From Burkholderia sp. D-99 (lineage in GTDB: Bacteria; Pseudomonadota; Gammaproteobacteria; Burkholderiales; Burkholderiaceae), in the NCBI RefSeq assembly GCF_011605345.1, contig NZ_JAAOXM010000001.1:930001-994000 (forward strand): DNA of 64,000 bases, in the 5' to 3' direction. A model generated the notes under the pieces. The model was not told where the DNA came from. It made no database searches and saw nothing but the letters and a program-made list of their open reading frames with translations. Of this stretch, positions 9,197 through 16,240 are shown piece by piece. Within the stretch, counting starts at the first letter, position 1; each line of letters opens with the position of its first letter. Both the position numbers and the translations under genes were made by a program.

Positions 9197-9210
9197 CGCA
9201 CGATCGTGCG
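9197..9210. promoter_or_regulatory. 14-base perfect palindrome in the 5' leader of the regulator gene
   Basis: CGCACGATCGTGCG is a perfect inverted repeat 62 bases before the GTG start of the CRP-type gene and about 20 bases after the inferred transcription start. It could be a repressor operator or an RNA hairpin. No family assignment is possible. Confidence 0.4.
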
Positions 9211-9272
9211 AATTCCCCATTTTCGGGGTATTGCCGATACGACGCGCGACCGCCACCCTACGAGGATGCGCC

Positions 9273-10055
9273 GTGACTCACCAGGCCCCTGACGCCGTCG
9301 TGTACGCGAACGGCATGATCGAGCTTTCCCACAGCTTCGATGCGAACCGGTTTCTTGCGGCCATCGACCGCGACGACCTCGCGACGTTCGCCCCCCACCT
9401 TCAACTCGTCCACCTGAAATCGGGGCAAGTGCTCTGCGAGCCCGGCGAAATGCTCGCGGCGGTCTACCTGCCCGTCACGACCGCGATTTCGCTGCAATAC
9501 GTGTCGTCCGGCGGCATGACGCTGGAAGTCGCGGAGATCGGCAGCGAGAGCGTGGTGTGCGACGACGTGATCAGCGGCAGCGGCCGGATGCCCTGCCGGG
9601 CCGTCGCCTGCCGCGACGGTTTCGTGTACCGGCTCGACCGCCGCGTGTTCGCCGCCGCGTTCGACGCGTCGCCGGTGATTCGCCATCTCGTGTTCGTCTG
9701 CGTACGGCTGCTGATGGCGCAGGTCTCGCAGATCACGTTCTGCAGCCGTCATCACGTGCTCAAACATCAGTTATGCCGATGGTTCCTGCTCGCGTATGAC
9801 CGGACCCGCAGCATCGAGATCCAGGTGACACACAGCATGCTGGCGCAGATGCTCGGCGTGCGGCGCGAAACGGTCACCGATGCCGCCGGCGAAATCCAGA
9901 AGCTGGGCCTGATCCGGCAATACCGGAGCTCGATCGAACTCGCCGACCTCGACGGTCTCGAAAAAATGTCGTGCGGCTGCCGCACGATCGTGCGTGACGA
10001 GATGAAGCGCATCCTGTCGGCCGACTCGGGTGTGCCGGCCGCTTCGCGCGCCTGA
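9273..10055 (+). CDS. Second CRP/FNR-type regulator, paralogue of the one at 7568
   Basis: A 260-residue CRP/FNR-family protein, the same length as its divergent neighbour and clearly related to it (shared RLLMAQVSQ/AAMAQISR helix and HSMLAQMLGVRRETVTDAAGEI helix-turn-helix). I choose GTG 9273, preceded by GAGG with a 7-base spacer. A TTG at 9231 extends the frame but has no ribosome site. The gene lies just upstream of the carrier-protein operon on the same strand and is a natural regulator of it. Ligand unknown; paralogy to the neighbouring regulator raises the chance of a c-di-GMP-type signal, which is inference. A cysteine-containing C-terminal stretch (EKMSCGCRTIV) does not match the FNR iron-sulfur pattern. 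Confidence 0.85.
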   Translation: MTHQAPDAVVYANGMIELSHSFDANRFLAAIDRDDLATFAPHLQLVHLKSGQVLCEPGEMLAAVYLPVTTAISLQYVSSGGMTLEVAEIGSESVVCDDVISGSGRMPCRAVACRDGFVYRLDRRVFAAAFDASPVIRHLVFVCVRLLMAQVSQITFCSRHHVLKHQLCRWFLLAYDRTRSIEIQVTHSMLAQMLGVRRETVTDAAGEIQKLGLIRQYRSSIELADLDGLEKMSCGCRTIVRDEMKRILSADSGVPAASRA

Positions 10056-10226
10056 CCGGCCTGCCCGCCCGGCGCGGCACTTCGGTGCGCCGGGTCAGCT
10101 GTTTGTAGGGTGGCGAACAGAACGCCGTGTCTGCCAATGGTCTACTGATGCCGGACTGCCGGGGGGACGTCAGCGCGTATCGCGCGTCTGCCCGAGCGGA
10201 CGACACCACGCACGCCGGAGCAGCAC

Positions 10227-10478
10227 GTGAAAAACGAAATCAGAACCATCCTGAAGCACGTCGCCCATCTCGAAGCCGCGATCGATTCGATCGGCGACGG
10301 GGACGACCTCTACCAAGCGGGCCTTTCGTCGCTCGACACGATCCAGCTGATGCTCGCGATCGAGAAGCAATTCAACATCGAGATTCCCGACGAGATGCTG
10401 AACCGCAACCTGTTCCGCAGCGTCGACGCGCTCGCGGACACGATCGCCACGCTGCAACGCACCGAGCATTCCGCATGA
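10227..10478 (+). CDS. Acyl/aminoacyl carrier protein
   Basis: An 83-residue free-standing carrier protein with the four-helix pattern and the phosphopantetheine site GLSSLDTIQLM. The modified serine should be Ser35; the residue before it is Ser instead of the usual Asp. The start is GTG 10227 with GGAG six bases upstream. It is the first gene of a five-gene coupled operon, and its stop overlaps the start of the acyl-CoA-dehydrogenase-like gene (ATGA). With a SerRS-like ligase two genes downstream it is most likely loaded with an amino acid on its phosphopantetheine arm rather than serving fatty acid synthesis. Confidence 0.92.
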   Translation: MKNEIRTILKHVAHLEAAIDSIGDGDDLYQAGLSSLDTIQLMLAIEKQFNIEIPDEMLNRNLFRSVDALADTIATLQRTEHSA

Positions 10479-11671
10479 GCGCGCTGCTTCCCGAACTCGC
10501 GACCGACAGCGATTCGCGTCGGCTCGACGAGGCCGCGCATGCCGTCGCACAGATCGCCGCGCAGCACGCGGACGCGGTCGACCGCGACGCGCGCTGCCCC
10601 GTCGAGGCGATCGAGGCGATGCGCGCGCGCCGCCTGCTCGGCGCGATGGTGCCGACCCACCTTGGCGGCGCTGGCGCGTCGCTGGAGGACGTCGCGTCGG
10701 CCTGCTCGATTCTCGGCCAGGCCTGCGCGTCGTCGGCCATGGTGTTCGCGATGCACCAGATCCAGGTCGCCTGCATCGTCAACCACGCGCTCGACCAGGG
10801 CTGGCACAAGCTGTTCCTGCAGCAACTCGTGCGCCACCAGTGGCTGCTCGCATCGGCGACGTCGGAAAACGGCGTCGGCGGCAACCTGCGCGCGAGCCAG
10901 TGCGCGCTCGAAACCGACGGCGGCGAATTCCGGCTGCGTAAATCCGCGCCGACGATCTCGTACGGCGACTATGCGGACGGCATCCTCGCGACCGCGCGAC
11001 GCGATGCGGACGCCCCGGCCTCCGAGCAGGTACTCGTCACGCTGCTGCGCGACGGCTACACGCTCACGCGCCGCGGCGAATGGGACACGCTCGGGATGCG
11101 CGGCACCTGCAGCAACGGTTTCGAGCTCGACGCGCAAGGCGCCGCCGTCCAGTGCCTGCCGGTACCGTTCGCGAAGATCGCCGAGGAAACGATGGTGCCG
11201 GTATCGCACATCCTGTGGGCTGCGGTATGGATCGGCGTGGCCGGCGACGCGTTCCATCGCGCGCACCAGTTCTTCCGCGCGCAGGCACGTCAAACCGACG
11301 GTGCGCCGTCGCCCGCGTCGAGGCGCATCGCCGAATCGCTCGCGCTGATGCAGGCGATGCAGGCCCGCGTCGACAACGTGCTGCGTCTCCATGCGAATGC
11401 GACGGCGCGCTCGTGGTCGGCCGGCATGGCCTGGGCCGCCGAGATCAACACGCTGAAGACCTACGTGTCGACGACCGCGCTGGAAGTCGCGCACGAGGCC
11501 ATGATGATCTGCGGGATGGCCGGCTACAAGCAAGGCACGCCGTTCAGCATCGGCCGCCACATTCGCGACCTGCATGCGGCGCCGCTGATGATCAGCAACG
11601 ACCGCATTGCCGCCAACACCTCGAACCTGCTGCTCGCGCTGCGTCCTGCGACGCTGGAGAAACATTCGTGA
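10475..11671 (+). CDS. Acyl-CoA-dehydrogenase-like flavoprotein, probably acting on a carrier-bound substrate
   Basis: A 398-residue protein with acyl-CoA dehydrogenase architecture: helical N-terminus, central beta domain (LLASATSENGVGGNLRASQ) and C-terminal four-helix bundle. The usual C-terminal glutamate motif (EGT) that supplies the catalytic base in many family members is not visible. The corresponding place reads MISNDRIAANTSNLLL. The protein may therefore use another base, or be an oxidase or N-oxygenase-type member of the fold. The gene sits between the carrier protein and the amino acid:[carrier protein] ligase with overlaps on both sides. The likely substrate is an aminoacyl-S-carrier protein, comparable to flavoproteins that oxidise prolyl-S-PCP. 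This function is inferred. Confidence 0.85.
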   Translation: MSALLPELATDSDSRRLDEAAHAVAQIAAQHADAVDRDARCPVEAIEAMRARRLLGAMVPTHLGGAGASLEDVASACSILGQACASSAMVFAMHQIQVACIVNHALDQGWHKLFLQQLVRHQWLLASATSENGVGGNLRASQCALETDGGEFRLRKSAPTISYGDYADGILATARRDADAPASEQVLVTLLRDGYTLTRRGEWDTLGMRGTCSNGFELDAQGAAVQCLPVPFAKIAEETMVPVSHILWAAVWIGVAGDAFHRAHQFFRAQARQTDGAPSPASRRIAESLALMQAMQARVDNVLRLHANATARSWSAGMAWAAEINTLKTYVSTTALEVAHEAMMICGMAGYKQGTPFSIGRHIRDLHAAPLMISNDRIAANTSNLLLALRPATLEKHS

Positions 11672-12660
11672 ACGATCGACTTGCCGTGCCCTCCGCAGCC
11701 TCCGCAGCCTCCGCCGCCTCCGCTCCCGCCGACGCACCGTTCGACCGCGCGGGCGTCAATCCGCTGCGCGACGAACTGATCGACGCGGGCCTGCTGGTCT
11801 CGACCGGCATCCAGGGCCTGTTCGGCCGCAGCGAACGGTTCGAGCGCGTCGTGGAAGCGCTCGACGCGTTCGTTACGCGCATCGGCGCCGACCAGCAGGC
11901 CGAAGTTCTTCGCTTCCCGCCGGCCATGAGCCGCCTCGAATTCGAGCGCAGCGAATACATGAAGAGCTTCCCGCAGCTCGCGGGCAGCGTGCATGCGTTC
12001 TGCGGCGACGAACAGCGGCACCAGCGCGTGCTGCAGTGCCTCGATCGCGGCGACGACTGGACGGAAAGCCAGAAGCCGACCTACGTCGTGATGACGCCGG
12101 CCGCGTGCTACCCCGTCTACCCGGTCGTGGCACGCGCGGGCGCGCTGCCGGCCGACGGCCGGATCGTCGACGTATTCTCGTACTGCTTCCGCCACGAGCC
12201 GTCGCTCGATCCGACCCGGATGCAGCTGTTCCGGATGCGCGAGTATGTGCGGATCGGCACGCCCGAGCAGATCGTCGCGTTCCGCGAAACCTGGATCGAA
12301 CGCGGCACGCGGATGATCGAGGCACTGCGCCTGCCCAACGCGATCGATCTCGCGAACGACCCGTTCTTCGGGCGCGGCGGCAAGATCGTCGCGAACAGCC
12401 AGCGCGAGCAGAACCTGAAATTCGAGCTGCTGATCCCGATCGAGCACGACGATCGCCAGACCGCCTGCCTGAGCTTCAACTACCACATGGACCATTTCGG
12501 GTTGCTGTGGAACATCCGCACCGCGACGGACGACGTCGCGCACACGGGCTGCGTCGGCTTCGGCCTCGAACGGCTCACGCTCGCCCTGTTCCGCCACCAC
12601 GGCTTCGACATCGAAGCATGGCCGCGTGAAGTCCGCGACGTGCTGTGGGGCACGCGATGA
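11668..12660 (+). CDS. Amino acid:[carrier protein] ligase (SerRS-like, no tRNA-binding arm)
   Basis: A 330-residue homologue of the catalytic core of atypical seryl-tRNA synthetases. Motif 2 is at residues 173-195 (FRHEPSLDPTR, with R175 and E177). Motif 3 is GFGLERLTLALF near 298-309. Cys147, Glu192 and Cys295 sit where the atypical enzymes bind zinc. The N-terminal helical tRNA-binding arm is missing; instead there is an Ala/Ser-rich tail encoded by a short 9-base repeat. Known relatives (characterised in Bradyrhizobium) activate glycine or alanine and load it on a carrier protein. The adjacent carrier gene supports that role. Start is GTG 11668, overlapping the upstream stop. Amino acid specificity is unknown. 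Confidence 0.9.
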   Translation: MNDRLAVPSAASAASAASAPADAPFDRAGVNPLRDELIDAGLLVSTGIQGLFGRSERFERVVEALDAFVTRIGADQQAEVLRFPPAMSRLEFERSEYMKSFPQLAGSVHAFCGDEQRHQRVLQCLDRGDDWTESQKPTYVVMTPAACYPVYPVVARAGALPADGRIVDVFSYCFRHEPSLDPTRMQLFRMREYVRIGTPEQIVAFRETWIERGTRMIEALRLPNAIDLANDPFFGRGGKIVANSQREQNLKFELLIPIEHDDRQTACLSFNYHMDHFGLLWNIRTATDDVAHTGCVGFGLERLTLALFRHHGFDIEAWPREVRDVLWGTR

Positions 12661-13715
12661 GATTCGTGTCCCGCGACGGCGAAGACGCGTCGTTCGAGGA
12701 TGTGCGCCACCGCGCGCGCCACTACCGGCCGCATCCGCTGCACAGCCAGGAGATGGTCTGGAAGCAGACCAACTGCTACGTCGACATGTGGCTCGAAGTG
12801 CTCCGGTGGTGGGGCTTCAATCCGTACGCGGCGCTACCGTTTACGATCGCACTCGATTTCGAGGGCGACCAGTTCACGTTCTTCAAGTTTCCGCACGACG
12901 AACTGGAGCGGCTGTACGGCATCGTCGTGCAGGAGCACTCGATCTACGAACCGCTCGACCAGCACATCGAGACGCAGGTCGCGCGCGGCCACCTGATGAT
13001 CGTCGAGGTCGACGCGTGGTTCCTGCCCGATACACGCGGCAGCAGCTACCGCACGCAGCACACGAAGACGACGATCGGCATCGATGCGATCGACCGCACG
13101 AAACGCCAGATCGGCTACTTCCACAACAGCGGCTATTACGTGGCCGAGGATTTCGACTACAACGGGCTCGTCGGCGGCAGCTCGCCGATGACGCTGCCCC
13201 CCTATGTCGAATGCGCGAAGCGGCGGTTTGCGCCGCTCGACGAGCGCGCGCTGTGCGAAACGTCGCTCGCCGCGCTGCAGCGCCATCTGCGCCGCCTGCC
13301 GGTCGTCGACCCGATCGCCGCGTTCCGGCGCCAGCTGCAGACCGACGCGCGCACGCTCGCCGAGTCGCCGCTCGAGCACTTCCATGCGTACTCGTTCAAC
13401 TCGGTGCGGCAGCTCGGCGCGAATTTCGAGCTGTTCGGCCATTACGCGCGCTGGCTGCAGGCCAGCGGCTGCGTCGGGCCGTTCGCCGAGATCCGCGCCG
13501 CGTGCGACCGCATCGCGTCCGAAGCGATGGTGCTGGAATTCCGGCTCGCGCGCGCCTGTGCACGCGGCAAGGAGGAACGCGGCGACTCGACGCTCGAAGC
13601 GATCGAGGCCGCCTACGCGGATGTGGTCGCGTGCGCGCGGCAGATCGGCTTGCCGCTGCGGCACATCACGCCCGCGCGCAGCGACACTGCGGCACCCGTG
13701 CCGGTCATGCGGTGA
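12657..13715 (+). CDS. DUF1839 protein, candidate aminoacyltransferase acting on the carrier-bound group
   Basis: A 352-residue cytoplasmic protein of the DUF1839 family. The N-terminus contains QTNCYVDMWLEVL (Cys40). A later segment reads VEVDAWFLPDTRGSSY, then HTKTTIGID with His135, then GYFHNSGYY. A cysteine near the start of a helix followed by a VD-x-W/Y-x-LP stretch and an H-rich strand recalls the BtrH N-terminal fold. BtrH moves an acyl group from a carrier protein to an aminoglycoside. I infer that DUF1839 may transfer the aminoacyl group from the carrier protein to an acceptor, perhaps a sugar. The gene overlaps both neighbours (ATGA and GTGA). Start ATG 12657 is chosen over 12645 for this reason. 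Confidence 0.85.
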   Translation: MRFVSRDGEDASFEDVRHRARHYRPHPLHSQEMVWKQTNCYVDMWLEVLRWWGFNPYAALPFTIALDFEGDQFTFFKFPHDELERLYGIVVQEHSIYEPLDQHIETQVARGHLMIVEVDAWFLPDTRGSSYRTQHTKTTIGIDAIDRTKRQIGYFHNSGYYVAEDFDYNGLVGGSSPMTLPPYVECAKRRFAPLDERALCETSLAALQRHLRRLPVVDPIAAFRRQLQTDARTLAESPLEHFHAYSFNSVRQLGANFELFGHYARWLQASGCVGPFAEIRAACDRIASEAMVLEFRLARACARGKEERGDSTLEAIEAAYADVVACARQIGLPLRHITPARSDTAAPVPVMR

Positions 13716-16195
13716 CGCGCACGCGTGCGCGGCCCGCCTGGTCGATGCTGGCGACAGCCGCGGGGGCCGCACGGGAACCGCGCGACCTCCCGGCCGCCGG
13801 CGGCGGCTGGATTCCGGCGACCGTGCCCGGCACCGTTGCGCAGTCGCTCGCGCTCGCCGGCCGGCTCGACGAAGCCGAATCGCTCGACGAGCGCGACCAC
13901 TGGTACCGGATCGAACTGCGCGGACGCGGCCCGCGCGTGCTGCGTTTTCACGGCCTCGCCACGCTCGCGCAAGCGTGGCTCGACGATACGCCGATCCTCC
14001 GTTCCGACAGCATGTTCGTCGCGCACGATGTGCCCGTGTCGCTCGACGGGTCGCACCGGCTGACCCTCTGTTTCCGTGCGCTCGCCCCGCACCTGCGCGA
14101 GGCGCGCGCGCCGCGCCGCGCGCGCTGGCGCACGCGCCTCGCCGAGCCTGCGGCACTGCGCACGATCCGCACGTCGCTGTTCGGGCACATGCCGGGCTGG
14201 TTTCCGCCGTATGTGCCGACCGGCCCTTGGCGGCCCGTGGACGTGCTCGATCCGGCCGACGGGCCCGTTCTCGTCGATTGCGACCTGCACGCGCGCATCG
14301 AAGGCGACACGGGCTGGCTCGACGCGGACCTGACGTTCGCCGCACCGCTGCCCGACGCCCTCGCGGCACGGCTGTCGTGCGGCCAGCACCATGCCACGCT
14401 CGAACGTGCCGGCCCCGACCGCCTGCGCGCAAGCGTCGCAGTGCCCAACGTGTGCCGCTGGTGGCCGCATACGCACGGCGAGCCGGTGCTGTACGACGTT
14501 GCGCTGCATATCGGCGACGAGCGGCGACCGCTCGGCGCGACGGGCTTCCGTACGATCGAAGTCGACCCCGGCGCCGACGGCAAGGGCTTCGGGCTGCGCA
14601 TCAACGGCGTGCCCGTGTTCGCACGCGGCGCGTGCTGGAGCAGCGCCGCGCCGCTCGCGCTGCACGCGGACGACGCCACCTACGCCCGCCTGCTCGGGCT
14701 CGCGCGCGACGCCGGCTTCAACATGATCCGCGTCGGCGGCACGATGACCTACGAGGCCGACGCCTTTCACGCCTGGTGCGACCGGCTCGGGCTGCTGGTC
14801 TGGCAGGATTTCATGTTCGCGAACTTCGACTATGCGCTCGACGATCCCGGGTTCGCTGACAACGTCGATCGCGAAGCCCGGCAGTTCCTGTCGCGTCACC
14901 GCGCATCGCCGTCGCTCGCCGTACTGTGCGGCGGCAGCGAGATCGCGCAACAGGCCGCGATGTCCGGGCTCGGGCCGAAGCAGCGCTTTCTCGAGCTGAC
15001 CGCCGACCGGCTGGCCGGCCATGCGGCCGCCTGCCGGCCCGACGTCCCGTATGTACCCGACTCGCCCGACGGCGGCGTGCTGCCGTTCGCGCCGCGCGAA
15101 CGCGTGTCGCACTATTACGGCGTCGGTGCGTACCTGCGCCCGCTCGAAGACGCGCGCCGCGCGGACGTGCGCTTCGCGAGCGAATGCCTCGCATTCTCGA
15201 ACGTGCCGTGCGACGCGACGCTCGCCGGGCTCGGCTGGCCCGGCGTGCACGAGCCGCGCTGGAAAGCCGCCGTGCCGCGCGACCCCGGCACGTCATGGGA
15301 TTTCGAGGACATTCGCGACCACTATCTGCAAACGCTGTACGACGTCGCGCCCGACCGGCTGCGGCGCGAAGATCCGGCCCGCTACTTCGAGCTGTCGCGC
15401 GCGGTGATCGCCGACGTGATGCGCGAAACGTTTTCCGAATGGCGGCGCACCGGCTCGCGCTGCGCCGGCGCGCTCGTCTGGCAGTTCCAGGACGTGATGC
15501 CGGGCGCCGGCTGGGGGGTGATCGACGCCGCGCACCGGCCGAAATCGGCGTGGCATGCGCTGCGCCAGGTCCTGCAGCCCGTGCAGGTGTTGCTCGTCGA
15601 CGAAGGCTTGAACGGGCTCGACGTGCATGTCGTCAACGAGCGCCCCGCGCCGCTGTCGGCGGCACTCGAGCTGGTCGCACTGCGCGACGGCCGCACGCCG
15701 GTCGCGCGCGCGGGCTGCCCGATACGGATCGCGGCGCACGACACGGTGCGGATCGGCTCGGCCGAGCTGCTCGGCCGCTTCTTCGACTGGACCTACGCGT
15801 ACCGCTTCGGGCCCTGCGAACACGACACCGTCGTCGCAACGCTGCGCACCGACGACGGCACGCTGCTGTCGCAGGCGTTCCATTTCCCGTCCCGCACGCA
15901 TCCGGCCGTGCTGGCACGCCGCGAACTCGGGCTGGAGGCGTGTGTGTCGCGCACCGGCGACACGTGGCACGTGGACATCGACACACGACACGTCGCGCGC
16001 CACGTGCAGATCGATGCGCCGGGCTTCGTGCCGCGCGACGACTGGTTCCATCTCGCACCCGGCACGCCGGCGCGCGTCGCGCTCGTTCCGCTGGAAATGG
16101 CAGGAAAGAATGGGGCTGCGGCGGATGGGCCGCCGGCCGTGGAAATCCGGGCGGTAAACGCAGCGCGCACGGTACGCGCAACGCAGGCCGGTTGA
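13712..16195 (+). CDS. Glycoside hydrolase family 2 protein (beta-mannosidase-like), no signal peptide
   Basis: An 827-residue GH2 protein starting at GTG 13712 (overlapping the DUF1839 stop). It has an N-terminal sugar-binding domain, an immunoglobulin-like domain and a TIM barrel (GACWSSAAPL, MIRVGGTMTYEAD, VWQDFMFANFDY). Candidate acid/base is Glu410 in CGGSEIAQQ and nucleophile Glu491 in RFASECLAFSN, as in beta-mannosidases and exo-beta-glucosaminidases. No secretion signal is present, so it should act in the cytoplasm, on a small glycoside or precursor rather than finished polymer. It is the last gene of the carrier-protein operon. It could trim or transfer a sugar of the compound made by the other four proteins. 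Substrate unknown. Confidence 0.87.
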   Translation: MTRTRARPAWSMLATAAGAAREPRDLPAAGGGWIPATVPGTVAQSLALAGRLDEAESLDERDHWYRIELRGRGPRVLRFHGLATLAQAWLDDTPILRSDSMFVAHDVPVSLDGSHRLTLCFRALAPHLREARAPRRARWRTRLAEPAALRTIRTSLFGHMPGWFPPYVPTGPWRPVDVLDPADGPVLVDCDLHARIEGDTGWLDADLTFAAPLPDALAARLSCGQHHATLERAGPDRLRASVAVPNVCRWWPHTHGEPVLYDVALHIGDERRPLGATGFRTIEVDPGADGKGFGLRINGVPVFARGACWSSAAPLALHADDATYARLLGLARDAGFNMIRVGGTMTYEADAFHAWCDRLGLLVWQDFMFANFDYALDDPGFADNVDREARQFLSRHRASPSLAVLCGGSEIAQQAAMSGLGPKQRFLELTADRLAGHAAACRPDVPYVPDSPDGGVLPFAPRERVSHYYGVGAYLRPLEDARRADVRFASECLAFSNVPCDATLAGLGWPGVHEPRWKAAVPRDPGTSWDFEDIRDHYLQTLYDVAPDRLRREDPARYFELSRAVIADVMRETFSEWRRTGSRCAGALVWQFQDVMPGAGWGVIDAAHRPKSAWHALRQVLQPVQVLLVDEGLNGLDVHVVNERPAPLSAALELVALRDGRTPVARAGCPIRIAAHDTVRIGSAELLGRFFDWTYAYRFGPCEHDTVVATLRTDDGTLLSQAFHFPSRTHPAVLARRELGLEACVSRTGDTWHVDIDTRHVARHVQIDAPGFVPRDDWFHLAPGTPARVALVPLEMAGKNGAAADGPPAVEIRAVNAARTVRATQAG

Positions 16196-16200
16196 CGTGA

Positions 16201-16227
16201 CGCTCGCGGCCGCACAAGCCGCGAGCG
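16201..16227. terminator. Hairpin between convergent genes
   Basis: A perfect 10-base stem CGCTCGCGGC / GCCGCGAGCG with a 7-base loop lies between the GH2 stop and the end of the sigma54 regulator gene. No T-run follows on either strand, so termination strength is uncertain. Its position makes a bidirectional terminator likely. Confidence 0.5.
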
Positions 16228-16240
16228 CCCCAGTCGAATC

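Larger units (their letters stand above)
8351..9272. other. Gene-free divergent regulatory region between two CRP/FNR regulators
   Basis: About 920 bases without a convincing gene. It is clearly more AT-rich than the flanks, especially 8540-9180. A short frame at 8584-8778 (minus) has low-complexity translation and no ribosome site. Visible elements are the palindrome TCAAATTTGA at 8821-8830, an FNR-type box at 9127-9142 and a 14-base perfect palindrome at 9197-9210. The region must hold the promoters of both regulator genes. Confidence 0.6.

Noticed and set aside
11690..11735. Short tandem repeat of about 9 bases as a phase-variable element in the ligase gene
   Set aside because: The unit is a multiple of three, so copy-number change would only lengthen an Ala/Ser-rich tail and not switch the gene off.
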